DNA of 64,000 nt. It comes from Phoronis australis (taxonomy: Eukaryota > Phoronida > Phoronidae). Each line of letters begins with the position of its first letter. Position 1 is the stretch's first letter. The position numbers were made by a program, and so were the translations under genes. The notes under the pieces are model-generated. The model was given only the letters and a program-made list of their open reading frames with translations. It did no database searches and was not told where the DNA came from. Location of the stretch: positions 540,180 through 604,179 of the forward strand of contig NMRA01000233.1 in NCBI GenBank assembly GCA_002633005.1. Reading direction: 5' to 3'. Positions 43,440 to 54,688 of this stretch are shown in pieces.

Positions 43440-43845
43440 AGTGAAGGAAATCGTGTGCGCATCACCATTAGTATAATACACCGTTCGTGTGTGGATTTTT
43501 TCTCGTAACATAACTCGATACGTCCAAATGTCTGAAACGTAAACGGTCAGTGTTGTGTTTCTGTTTACAAAAACACCTCTCCACAACAATGTTGACCTTG
43601 TGCACGCGCAGCATCGCGTGAACTAGCGGCACTCCGGGCCAGAGGGTCTTGTGGTTAAAAACAAACACGTCAAAACTTCAATTGCTGTTCATCATGCAAC
43701 ATTTTGTGACTGGGAGCTTGTTCAGGAATCTTAAAGGGGTAACGTATAAGTGGTTTTGGGAATGAACGAAGCAAAATTAGCAACAGCCACAGAAAATGCT
43801 TATTGTTCATTACAAAGAATGGAACGCATTGATGGCCTTTGATGT
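43440..43845 (+). repeat. Dispersed repeat R2, copy 1
   Basis: Same-orientation copy of 49800-50165: shared ACAAAAACACCTCTCCACAA, TTGTGCACGCGCAGCATC, TTAAAAACAAACAC-TCAAAA and TAGCAAC blocks. Lies just upstream of the methyltransferase gene. Confidence 0.75.
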
Positions 43846-44154
43846 GCAAAAGTATGGTATTGTGGCAAAACATGACGGTCACCATGGGCGGGCAAAGCCT
43901 TGCACGTCATTGACATGCTCACTGACGAGCATTCGTGTGTGTGCTTTTTCAGACAAAGGTTCATGCCTCCAATCTGTGAACGCTGTATCACGAACGCGTT
44001 GATTGCATTCAGTAGGCCATCTTGAGAGTTTTGCTTCCGAACATTGCTTACATGTTAGTCCTGCCTTTTTATTGTAAACAAAAAAATAACTTAAAGTGTG
44101 CAAAAAGTAGGTACAGGTTTTATCGCTGTAGGACACTGAGTTGCCGCGGTAAAA

Positions 44155-44268
44155 ATGACCAGTTTGCTGTTCACCGGATCAAAACACGCCAGTCTGTACA
44201 GTAAATACCGTCCGAGTTATCCAAAGAAGTTAGTCGAAGTCCTCGTGCAGTTTTTGGACAAGGACAAG
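44155..44268 (+). CDS. Methyltransferase exon 1
   Basis: 38 codons from the ATG; SKHASLYSKYRPSYPKKL is the N-terminal cap conserved in this methyltransferase group. Donor AAG|GTGAGT. Confidence 0.9.
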
Positions 44269-47200
44269 GTGAGTCTCGTTTCCGTTCTTTTAAGGCGAAC
44301 TTCGCCTTTGTAATGGATAGGACGACCGCTTTTTGTTCTCGTTTCTTTTTATTCACACGAGTGTCGTTGCTATGTTCGGCATATGTCCCGTGGTAAGGTG
44401 TGAGTGCGTCCGCAAAACCTCGTTTCGTGAAATAAAATGGAGAGCATAGGGCTTCGAAATGATCTACTACAGCCACTTTCAACACTTTCGTTAGTATCAT
44501 AAAGAAGTATTCAGTCAAGAAATGCGTTTGATTTACCACTCCCTGATTAATCCATACATCTGAAAAACCCGATACACAGACAGAAGTTTCCTTATTTGCA
44601 AGGTTGGCAATCTGATATCGAATGTAACGCAAAACTGCCTTACTATGTGAGGTACAAAACAAAGTACCATCTTGAGAATTATCTAGAAATGGTTGGTATC
44701 CCACGTGTTTTTATCCAGTCTCTGACTCGATTGCGATGTTCAAATCATTTGTTACTAGTGGAAAGAGGTCGCCACACAAGTATTCCCTATGAAAACAGGT
44801 TGTGTGAGTTATGTAATTCGGGGTGTGTACGTAGAGGACGAATACCACATTGTGTTAGTTTGTAGTGCGTACCAAGACCGTCGGGTTAAGTACTTAAGTG
44901 ATCGTTTTTGTCATTCTCCTACGACATCTAAATTTGATTCTCTCATGAGAACTCCAGATAGCCTACTTATTAAATTCGTCCATCAGGTTCTCAAGCGTCA
45001 TAATGTATTATCCAGTTTGAAACGTGGCACCTAACAATGTTCTGTCTTGTACATGATATACTTGGGGCCTATGGCCATGTGTCTACTGTCTCAATAAATC
45101 ATAATAAAGAAGCATTCATGTTTTTGAAAATCTTAGTTTGGAGCGATTACTGCTTTTTAATGTGGCTACTTAGTTGGCGTTCCTTATTTTTCGCATTTAC
45201 ACTTTGACGCGAGCTAAATTACATTGTTGCCGCCACTGCTGCTGCTGCTACTGACATGGAGATGTTTATCATGACTTTGACGCTGTGTGTGGCTATATCT
45301 GGCTATTCCTAACGAGCTTGTACCGCCCCTTGCTCCCTTTGTTTGAATTTCCCTCTTGAAACAGATTGACATGCACAAGAATTCCGCGTATGCTCTAGAT
45401 GGCCAGTGGTTAATTGTAGTGTCTTTTAAATTAGTAGTGTCCAGTTATCACAGCTCGTTCAAATAATCAAGTAAAGATTGTTTTACTGCATCTTTTGCTT
45501 TGTTATGTTGTCAGGGTCATGACACGACTTGAGAACTTTTCGTAGAAATCTGCTGTTCAATATTGTGTGACGTCACTGGTTCAAGTTTTTATTTAATCTC
45601 ACATTTTTTGTAGAAGTCTTGTGTTGGTCAGTTTGATCACGCGGTCGACGTTGGTTGTGGCAGTGGTCAGTTTACTGGTCTTTTGGCTGGCCACTTTAAA
45701 AAAGTATTGGCTCTCGATGTCAGTGAATCCCAAATAACTGAGGCGCGCCAAAATAACGTTCACGAAAGTATCGACTACAGGTAAAATATAAGTGTCATAA
45801 CTTAATTTCGTTGCAGTGCCACGGCCATTGATTAAAGAAGTTGTTTTCTTCGGCAAGGGCTCACATATGTGCATATTTTTGTGGCTACTCGTTTGCATGT
45901 ACATGCGACCCCAAGTGCTGGATCCGGAAACGCAGTACACTCGAGGAAATGCATGGGTGCACAACCATGGTGTTGCCCTGAATTATAAGCGAAGCACTTG
46001 AACACGCTAGGTTTGCTCGCGAGAATCTTGCGTCTACGGAGCTCAGCCCAGGTTCCAGTGTCTAATTTAAACACTCGATTTTAAACTCGTCTAGTCACAT
46101 ATTCTGTAAAGAGGTCTTTCCACAAAGGCAAACTGTTCCTCTATGGCGCCGTTTGCGAAGACAAAGTAACTCCTCGTACACCTAGGTGGCGCTATGAGTC
46201 ACCGGTCCCAAGTAATCATTCCCCATTGCTTCCGGAATGTTTCCCATTGAAAGTGAATTCAGAGCTTCAAAAAAATGACATCTGGTTGTTCCTCGAGACC
46301 AGGCTCTACAAGTTGACTTGTTGTATCATTTTTTGCGCCAAGCATGGTCGCGACTAACAGTGACCAGACAGTTCTTTGCAAACTCCGAAGTCATTTCTAA
46401 TCTGAATAGGGAACAATGTGAGACCAATTTTAAAGCGGCACGTGGTATCAATAAAATTCTCTTCTTAGGTTGAACGCGGGTTTTTTTAGGCGGTTAGCTT
46501 TCTGGATGATTATTTGGAAGTATCTTGTCACGAAGGAACGTTTCAATTTTGCATTGTTGTCATGTAAAAATCAACCTGAGTGATGATACTTGTTTACTCA
46601 AGTTTCTGATAAACTGACCATTTGGCCGTTTGAAATACAACTAAAATGAAGTGATCATATGTCGACCGTGTGCTGGCGGAGCTGCTGTCCCCAAACCACT
46701 TGTGAATTTGTCGTTTTTCGCCATCCGTGTGTCTGCTCTACGAATTTCTTTTCAGAGTAAGTCCTGCCGAAAACATACCTGTGGAACCCGAAACTGTCGA
46801 CTTGGTAACGGTCGGTCAGGCATTACACTGGTTTGATTTGGACAGATTTTATAAGGAAGTCCACCGTGTTCTAAGACCAGGTGGGGTGCTGGCTGCATTT
46901 ACCTACGACAATCCCAAAATTCATTTCAAAGACTGCTCGAACGACCTCAACAAAATTCTTTTCGATCAGGTAAATGTAAACCCAGAGTGTGACTATTTTT
47001 AGGTTGACAGTGCTCCGTAGTGACGGTCTTTTGATGAAAATTTGCAGCCCGGGGCCCTGGGACGGCAGCGAAAACTGCGTGTTGTCATACATGAGCAATA
47101 GTGCAGGTCTGTAGTACTAACAGACTTGGCCGATCGAGCTATGATGCTTCCATGAGTGAAGCACCGAGTGAATTGATCTGGACACTGGCGGAACTATGAT

Positions 47201-50200
47201 GTCGCACTGGGTCGAAGCAAAACATTTGCGTCGTCTGTAAAATAGCATGATTACGAAATTTTATTAATTTTCAGAGGGGGGGGGGCATTCCTCGTGACTT
47301 CTCCCAAGACGTCTACGCCTGCTTTTGAACAATTAACCCTTTTGCGAAATACGATCAAGCAGGGTGGATTTGTGTTCCTCCTCTGTTGTTGCCATACTGA
47401 TATTTATGATTGATATATGTCCCGAATAATATATAAATGATACGTGCGTCACAAGCTCGTTACCAGAGATGAAAAGGAGTATTTCCCTGCGGGAATCCTT
47501 CTGAGATTTGTGAGACCTTGTGCTGGTCTTCCACATCTGAAAGTTTAAAGATTTCGCGAGATAAGGATTTCGTCCCAGCTTCCTGCTAGGTTTGGAAACT
47601 TGCAAGTCTTCTATTAGCGGTCTTCTAAGAGATAAAAGCAGCAGTATTCATCTAAATCACNCTGGACACTGGCGGAACTATGATGTCGCACTGGGTCGAA
47701 GCAAAACATTTGCGTCGTCTGTAAAATAGCATGATTACGAAATTTTATTAATTTTCAGAGGGGGGGGGGCATTCCTCGTGACTTCTCCCAAGACGTCTAC
47801 ACCTGCTTTTGAACAATTAACCCTTTTGCGAAATACGATCAAGCAGGGTGGATTTGTGTTCCTCCTCTGTTGTTGCCATATTGATATTTATGATTGACAT
47901 ATGTCCCGAATAATATATAAATGATACGTGCGTCACAAGCTCGTTACCAGAGATGAAAAGGAGTATTTCCCTGCGGGAATCCTTCTGAGATTTGCGAGAC
48001 CTTGTGTTGGTCTTCCACATCTGAAAGTTTAAAGATTTCGCGAGATAAGGATTTCGTCCCAGCTTCCTGCTAGGTTTGGAAACTTGCAAGTCTTCTATTA
48101 GCGGTCTTCTAAGAGATAAAAGCAGCAGTATTCATCTAAATCACTTTCTTACCAAGTTACAAAATGTTTCGAATTTGGTGTTTTTAACGATTTGGGCGCA
48201 TTAAAATGCTTATTTAGCGGTTTTTGCGAAGAATGTTCAAACGTGTTCCATTTTTTAGGGTAAACTAGGATTATAGAGCATCGTTTTGTTTCAAAGGTTT
48301 GAGTTTTCTGGGCATATGTCATGAAGAGGACATTTGATATTAGTCAACTGACTAAAGTTAGACCACGTAAAATCACGTGAGCGAAAGTCAAGTGTTTCGG
48401 GAGCATGCTTGAGACTTTACGGGGTAGAGTTGAGTAGCTCTCTCGCGCCCAAAAAAAACTAGTCAAAATCAGGTGTTCTCATCTATATTACCCTGCAAAA
48501 CCTCCCGTAATCGTGCGAACTCTTGCTTCATTAGCGAGGTCCTAGCGTTATTGAACTCTAGCCGGAACTAGCGGGACCTGAAGTGATAAACGAATTCACG
48601 GTTTCGAGTTGGACATGCGACTGGGATCTCACAAATGTCAAGGAATTGCAAACACAATTAATATACTTCATATGCATTTATTTCGGTTTAAAAATTTTAT
48701 TTCTTTTTAATGTGACATTGTAATGAATTTAAATCAATGATATTGTTTCTTAGTCAGTAAACAACGTAGTTATTGCCATTTGAATTGTGGATACATTTTT
48801 GACACACCGTTGGACATGTTTTTTTTTTCTTTGGTCAGTTCTTTCAACACTTGTTCGACACAGGATCGTGGAACAAAGGGCGACTCGATGTAGAAAACAA
48901 GTATGAGAACTTCACCTTGCCATACGCGGACAGTGTTCGGTGAGTTTCTTGATACATCTTTGAATGGGTGAGTTTTCTAAAAAAATTAGAAGTTTGCCAG
49001 AAAATTTGTCGTGACTCAGTAAAGATGGTTCAGTTATCAGTACTAACCATTCGCGAGACGCCAGCGGCGAGATCACTTATTTTATGCTACTTAAATAGTG
49101 GGCGTTGTCGATGATTATCTACACACGTACGGTAATTATCCACTTATTCAGCACACAATAAGGCGGACAAGTGAAATTCAATTTTGTCACATTTCTTCAT
49201 AAAAATAAAGATTAAGGAAATTTTAGTTTGGTGCTAGCATAGTTTGCAGTTTGTAGATATCACAAACTACATTTGGTGAAGTTTCCACTTATTGTAACAA
49301 AGTAATCAGCCTTTGACAAATGGAAAAGTGGCAATTTTGTTGTTTCGTGCGAAGTAGGTAGGGAATTACCGTACCATTCACAAGATTCGCCTAGTCATTT
49401 CCAAGAACAGACTGGTTCAAACTCCCCCAAATTGTGGGCGTGTGTTATTTCTCCGTGATCTTGCGCTGTGGGTAACTAGTGAAGGTTTCCGCCGAAGCCG
49501 GAGCGGCATAGTGTACACACTTACCCCACAGTGGAGGATTCTTACCTAAGTTTATCGTGGTAAACGTTAGTCGAAAAGATTTGATGAACATCGGAGCATT
49601 ACGACAACTAACATTAATTTGCAGCAAAATGCTGTTTCAGTCACTTTCTATTTCCAGTTGAAAACTGAATTAATGAGAAATTCGCATTAAAAACTATTTG
49701 AAAAATAATTGTCATTTGAAATAATAATAAAATTATGGTTAAGACATCAATGTGTCCAATCTACTTATTTTTGCCTGTTTTACGCTTGCTACCTCATTTT
49801 TCTTATGACGGAACATAACTTCATACGTAAAAACATCAAAATCCGAAAAAGTGGGGTAAGGGTGAAATCACTGTTCTGTTTTTGTGATTACGAAAACACC
49901 TCGCCACAACACTGTTGACTTTGTGCACGCGCAGCATCATGTGATCAAGCGACACTTGGGGCTAGAAGGTCATAATGAATTGTTACTGCTTGTTAAAAAC
50001 AAACACATCAAAACATCAATGGCTGTTCATGCAACAGTTTGTGACGGATTTGTAGAGCTTGTCAGATAACGTAATAATGGTTTGGGGAAGAAATGGAACG
50101 ACATTAGCAACTCTGCCAGAAAACACTCTTTATAAGAAATGAACTTCATTGATTACCTTCAAAGTCTTGTTGTAACAGTTACGATTTTTTGTTTGACAGA

Positions 50201-52389
50201 CACATCTATACGGGGGTTTAAGGACTATGGTTCATGATGGCTCACCAGTTACTGGACAATTTCTGTGACCATTGTTATAGACTAGATATAATCGTTATGG
50301 ATAGTTTGTTTGACAGACACGTACGATAGAGCGGAATCAGAACTCTGATTTATGACATCCAGCCAGTTACTGAGCTCTTTTAGTAATTATTGTCATAGGC
50401 TGATTGTAACTGTTGCGGTTATTTGGTTTAACAGAGACGCATCCTGGACATCCGCGCACACCCAGCCTAAAAATGGGGCCTCGAATTTTTTTGCGAATGT
50501 GGACTATATACTAAGATTCACGGGGTGCGTTCAGAGCTATGAATTCTCCATTCGTCGAATATTGGTAGTTCCTGCCTTTTTAGTAGACTTTTGTCTCGTT
50601 TTGTACTTTGTTGGGGAGTTTTTGTTTCTCTGAGGCGCACCTTTTTGCCCACTTCGCCAAATGGGGGTGGTTCGTTTGAGCCCCCGAGCCCCACCCCCTC
50701 CCCCTCCTTCCCCTGACTGCGCATGCTGTGGAGTGGATTCAGGACTCTGCCTCATGATATCCGACGAGTTAGTGTGCAACTTTTAAGTGTTACCGTCAGT
50801 TATTTTGTTTGATAGAGACACATCCGATAGAGCGGATTTAGAACTGGTTCACAATGTCTGACGAGGTATTTCGCAACTTTTTATTGATCGTGGTTACAGA
50901 CTATTTGTAAAAGTTACAGTTATTTGTTGTTTTTTTTTTTATTGTTATTTTTTGACGGAGGCACACCAGACAGAGCATACCAGGACTTGACGAGTCAATG
51001 TGCCATTTTTTTACCATGATTGTAGTTTAGTTGCAACATTTACAAATATTTTGTCTTACAGAGACACGTCTATGCAGGACTCTAGTTTATGGTTGCTTAC
51101 CAGTTCCTGTGCCATTTTTGTGACCATTAGTTGCAGCCTACATATATTTTGTCTTCCAGGGACGCGTCTGTTAAGATACAGAGGGACCTGCCCGTAGATG
51201 ATTTTTTCGGCTATTTGTCTTCATGGTCCGGTTATCAGTCTTACATCAAGAACTATCCCCACGACAAAGATTTGCTTGACCGAATGAAACAGAAGTAAGC
51301 GTTCTTTTTTGTGTGTATATTTTGCAGAAATAGGCTAGTCGGGAAATAGCACAGCACGCTCTCATTCTAATTTATTTACCCACAATGCAACTAATGTGTG
51401 ACGCACTACTTATTCACGCGCAAATGTACAGGATACTCTCGTGTCATTTATGTAATTCATCATTATAATGCAGACAAACGTGTGTTATTGTGTTTTGAAT
51501 TGACATCATATCAAAAAAGTTGCATAGAAGGCAAATAACAGTAAAGTATTGTTCTTTCCTTGTTAACCAGCTGAGGCCTAATCTTTTGAAAAGTAGGCCA
51601 GTGATGCAATCCATTTTTCTACTTCCGCGGCAGAGGAGAGTTGAGGTCTATTTACGAGTTCTTTAGGTGAAGGTGCTTGATTACAGTAGTTCTCTAAGCT
51701 GTTGATAATTTCGTGTTTGTACATTTATCTGTATTCGGTTGTATTTCCTTTCATTTTACGTTGTGAACTCACAGTCAGTACATTCCGAGTGATTGGTTGA
51801 AGTGGCTGTAAGACCGAGCAGTCAGTCAAAGAAACTAACTTTTTATTTTGGACCACTTACTGCTATAAAACTGACCCCAACTCGGTCCTGACTCGGATGA
51901 GAAGTGGTTTCACGGGTAATGAAAAAACTGACGATTCGTTGTTGCTCGAAACCATTCTCGACACATAAAATGACCCGCTGTGACAAGCTGGCTTGTAGAG
52001 CCCGATCTCAACCGTCAATACTTAAGGTGTCGGTTTCCAAGCCTAGAACCACTAAGCATCTGAGTTAGGAACAACTTTTAACTAACCCGCGTTATGTGTA
52101 CGGCAGGCGGATAAATAACTGAAACAGGATTCACGTATATAACCGTTTCATTGCCGTTATGATGCTAGTTGAACAAGTAAGTCAATCGAATGAAAGAAAA
52201 TGATATCTTTTGTGTCAACAGTATCAACTTTGGTTTCTAGCTCATGTACAACCACTGAAAACAACAGGAGCTCTACCAAGAGACCTTCCTTTTTTCAGCA
52301 TGCTGTCAATAGTCAGGAAAGACGCTGGGGAAGACGTAATCTTTCACGTGACTCATGACATTACAATTTTAATGGGGAGGAAGCCTTGA
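44155..52389 (+). CDS. Class I SAM-dependent methyltransferase (Methyltransf_11 type), spliced, complete
   Basis: Six exons (44155-44268, 45614-45780, 46756-46969, 48839-48939, 51160-51294, 52299-52389) join in phase to 273 residues. Residues 49-58 are VDVGCGSGQF, the glycine-rich SAM-binding motif I; LALDVSES gives the acidic ribose-binding strand; VGQALHWFDLDRF (113-125) and HRVLRPGGVLAAF (130-142) are the later motifs of the family. The N-terminus (HASLYSKYRPSYP) and C-terminal ILMGRK fit the group named in databases as putative methyltransferase DDB_G0268948-like. Substrate unknown. Cytosolic prediction: no signal peptide or membrane segment. Start chosen because AAAAATGACC is the first in-frame ATG with a good context. 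Confidence 0.9.
44590..45110 (+). pseudogene. 5'-truncated, frameshifted LINE 3' end
   Basis: Two overlapping frames (44596-44865, then 44789-45034) encode the C-terminal region that follows reverse transcriptase in many non-LTR elements: SLTRLRCSNHLLLVERGRH, NRLCELCN, then after a frameshift near 44820 VEDEYHIVLVCSAYQDRR and KYL. A short UTR and AATAAATCATAATAAAG tail follow. It is dead: no RT core, no endonuclease. Sits in methyltransferase intron 1. Confidence 0.8.
45614..45780 (+). CDS. Methyltransferase exon 2: SAM motif I
   Basis: DHAVDVGCGSGQFTGLLAGH then KKVLALDVSESQI: Rossmann strand 1, glycine loop and strand 2. Leaves in phase 2. Confidence 0.93.
46756..46969 (+). CDS. Methyltransferase exon 3: central motifs
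   Basis: ETVDLVTVGQALHWFDLDRF, then HRVLRPGGVLAAFTYDNP. Acceptor TTTTCAG, donor CAG|GTAAAT. Confidence 0.94.
47178..48144 (+). repeat. 483-bp direct duplication around a single N
   Basis: 47178-47660 and 47662-48144 have equal length and near identity (a handful of substitutions), separated by one N at 47661. Best read as two overlapping contig ends joined without merging, not as biology. Confidence 0.9.
48365..48570 (+). repeat. Dispersed repeat R3, partial copy
   Basis: AAAATCACGTGAGCGAAAGT, AAGTGTTTCGGGAGCATGCT matches the cores at 23140 and 31695; the second half resembles 24830-24945. Confidence 0.5.
48839..48939 (+). CDS. Methyltransferase exon 4
   Basis: FFQHLFDTGSWNKGRLDVEN and ENFTLPYADSV. 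Phase 0 to 2. Acceptor TTGGTCAG after a long T run. Confidence 0.9.
49800..50165 (+). repeat. Dispersed repeat R2, copy 2
   Basis: Copy of 43440-43845 in methyltransferase intron 4; the two copies flank exons 1-4. Confidence 0.75.
50190..51170 (+). repeat. Decayed tandem repeat leading into exon 5
   Basis: Units start with a T-rich tract and GACAGAGACACGTC-type sequence at about 50197, 50306, 50424, 50806, 50946, 51052 and 51150; most are 98-140 bp long, with one long gap. Other shared blocks: GATAGAGCGGA, CCAGTTACTG, TTTGTGACCATT. The last unit head is the real acceptor and first codons of exon 5. Confidence 0.75.
51160..51294 (+). CDS. Methyltransferase exon 5
   Basis: DASVKIQRDLPVDDFFGYLS, then WSGYQSYIKNYPHDKDLLDR. 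The SSWS-YQ-Y pattern is typical of the C-terminal cap in this family. Phase 2 in and out. Confidence 0.92.
52299..52389 (+). CDS. Methyltransferase exon 6, last
   Basis: Phase-compatible with exon 5 after a TTTTTTCAG acceptor; encodes a short strand pair ending HDITILMGRKP and TGA, as expected for the family's C-terminal LLLGRK-type end. Confidence 0.85.
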
Positions 52390-52607
52390 CGGTGCTGAGG
52401 AACTGTTGGTTTATCTTGTCAGTGATTTGAAGACAATGCATAAACCAAACTAAGCGCACTTTGGACGTGCGTCATACTCTCATAGAGGCTATTCATGCTT
52501 GACTTGCAATCAGTTCCGGAAGTTCTTAATGGAATCGTTTTTAATATTTATTAGTTATTGCAATTCGGGAGCGGTCGGTAATTCGTGGCGAACCTTTTGA
52601 ACTGCTA

Positions 52608-52613
52608 AATAAA
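52608..52613 (+). terminator. Poly(A) signal AATAAA of the methyltransferase gene
   Basis: First AATAAA after the TGA, giving a 3' UTR of about 240 bp. Confidence 0.6.
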
Positions 52614-52959
52614 TTCCTGGATTGTCTGTGTCTTTAACAAATTTATAGTCCAATTTCCAGGCTCCCAACTGACTCGAAATCGATTTTTACATTTTCTTGT
52701 GCATTTTTTACTCATTCGGTAATTTGAGAATTCTTGATTTGACCACTAATCAGTTACAAATATTTCACGAATCACAAGAATACACACTGAAGCGTGGACG
52801 AAGTAAGGAAGGTCAAGGTAACTTTAAATAGTAGCTGTTCAATACGAGATGCAGGAGGTATTTTCATTGTTTCTGGCGGACAACATCGCCGCGTAGTGGC
52901 CCGAAGTATTATCAGTTATTTTTTCAGGCGAAATGAAAATCAATACACGTCTTTCGTTT

Positions 52960-53166
52960 TTAGCGATTCCTGGCCTTAACTCTAGGTAACGCGGCAGCTA
53001 CCTGTTTAAGCAGAACACCAGATTCATGAACAAGTTGTGATTCAGATAAGTCCACCGTGTTTACTTGCAGATTTCGTTTTCTGTCAATCTTGGATTGCAG
53101 TGCAGTGACAATAGCAACCTGCTGCGATTTCAGGTAGCCTTCAACACCCCAGATTTGCAAAATCTC
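52960..53166 (-). other. Unrecognised open stretch with possible splice donor
   Basis: Open on the minus strand; reads WGVEGYLKSQQVAIVTALQS and SESQLVHESGVLLKQ before a possible donor CAG|GTAGCT at 53002. Helical, polar composition. No acceptor of good quality and no family recognised. Confidence 0.2.
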
Positions 53167-53269
53167 TCATTGAGTGGTAGCTGTCTTGAGACACGCTTGT
53201 GGAATCTGTTGTTGTAAATTTGCTTTCAGAATATACTGTTGACTCGTGTCGAGCAGAAACAGGGAAGTG

Positions 53270-53350
53270 TTCTCGCTGGTTCCCTACGTGCCTAGCCTAG
53301 CTGGCTACCACCTAGCGACACGCAGTGAACCAGCGAGGGAAGTGTTCTGA
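53270..53350. repeat. Hairpin plus direct repeat
   Basis: TCGCTGGTTC and GAACCAGCGA face each other over about 44 bp, and GGGAAGTGTTCT occurs on both sides as a direct repeat. Confidence 0.6.
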
Positions 53351-54688
53351 GATCCGATGAAACTCTTAAATCAGGTGGTAAAATATATTTTTGGCAATAA
53401 AGTTTAATAGATAAGGCTTAGTAGCATATTTTTTTCTCAAACTTTTTACTCAATATAATAAGTACGGATCAGATCACACAATTACATTGTCCTCACAGCA
53501 GTGAATAAAATAACTTTTTTGTTTAGTCACGGATCAGTTAAGGTCAACTTATGAACGTTGCTACCGTTATGATTCATTTGTTGTAAACAAAAAAGGTCAA
53601 TACCTTGCCAGCGTTCTGTAAATTCATCATTATAGATCGTCTAATTACCACTTGACCACCACTCGGTGGTTTTATACTTCGATAGCCAACCCGCGCCAGA
53701 AGCCCCGTTAGGTCACCCCCACCCCCAGACCGTAAACATCCGCCTATTGAACATTGTTGAAAGATCCCCTATTGCGAATTATGTGTGGTCGGGACTTAAG
53801 TTATCAACTGCCCATTTAAGTGAATATGAAAATTGAGCCATTTTCCCCGTCCTCAGTGAAGTGGAACTTACATTTCATCGTTTGCACACAAGCTCCCAGA
53901 TTCTGTAATAATTCTAGGTCAGCGTTTGCTTTTTGTAAATGTTGAACAATTCCCTAACCAAACCTACCTTCATCCACTTCTGTCCTTTTAAGTTCAATCA
54001 ACTTTTCTTCCCAACACTCTCCGATTTTATATTTAACTTCGAGTGCCTCATAAATGTGTGGGCGCACGCGGGCATAAAAATGAAAGTACTTAACTTCGCA
54101 GAATCAAGTGTTCTTGGGTCAGTTTATATGAAGGCTGATACGACTACTAGTCCTCGGAGACGTATTCGTAAGCAAAACAATGAACTGTACTTGGTTTTCG
54201 CAAACGAAGGGGCCCCAACCACAATGAAAAATGACCGCGTGAATAGGGGGTCTACCTCGTTTTTTCTTTGAGTTGTCTGAGGGGAGGGGGACATCCCGCG
54301 TTTTTGATGAATGGGCTTCACAGCACCCGACGACAAAGTGTCGACTTGATTGTATGTGAAGAGTGCAACTATATGTGTATATGCGGGTGAACTGGTGAAG
54401 CAAGGTTTTTTGACACAGCCTGGTATATGTAGATTTAAAACGAAGTCATGAACACTCCATTCTTGAAAACATGTTCGTATTATAAACCTTTGGAGACATT
54501 GAAAAAGTTGACAGTGAAGAAAGACTTTTACTGAGCAATACATACACTCATCTAATGTTCTAAAGTTTATTTCACGAGACGAGTCTTTGTCTCTGCGAAT
54601 TTATAGATAATATCTTCAAAGTAAATGGATTCAAATGCTTCTTTCCCAGTTGACAGAATGTCGAGGCCTGTTAAGGCATCATGACTCT

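Larger units (their letters stand above)
38188..44154. other. Intergenic region with scattered repeats
   Basis: No gene recognised with confidence. Contents: a two-copy direct repeat (CTTGACTTCA-CAAACG) at 38183-38217, the MITE at 39624-39821, a small palindrome near 40402-40423 (TAGGAACCAA / TTGGTTCCTA), an open stretch at 40937-41128, a tandem GC-rich repeat at 43223-43360 and repeat R2 at 43440-43845. Confidence 0.6.
52614..54688. other. Intergenic, little recognised
   Basis: Contains an unexplained minus-strand open stretch (52960-53166) and a hairpin-like segment at 53270-53350. Otherwise no gene or repeat identified. Confidence 0.5.

Noticed and set aside
44022-44204. 60-codon plus-strand frame overlapping methyltransferase exon 1
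   Set aside because: Out of frame with the conserved N-terminal cap and continues into no other exon.
44171-44704. 177-codon minus-strand frame
   Set aside because: Antisense to methyltransferase exon 1 and the LINE fragment; no protein features, and the plus-strand reading is clearly the real one.
54124-54543. 139-codon minus-strand frame
   Set aside because: No recognisable domain, irregular composition, overlaps an opposing frame, no splice context. Kept out for lack of support.
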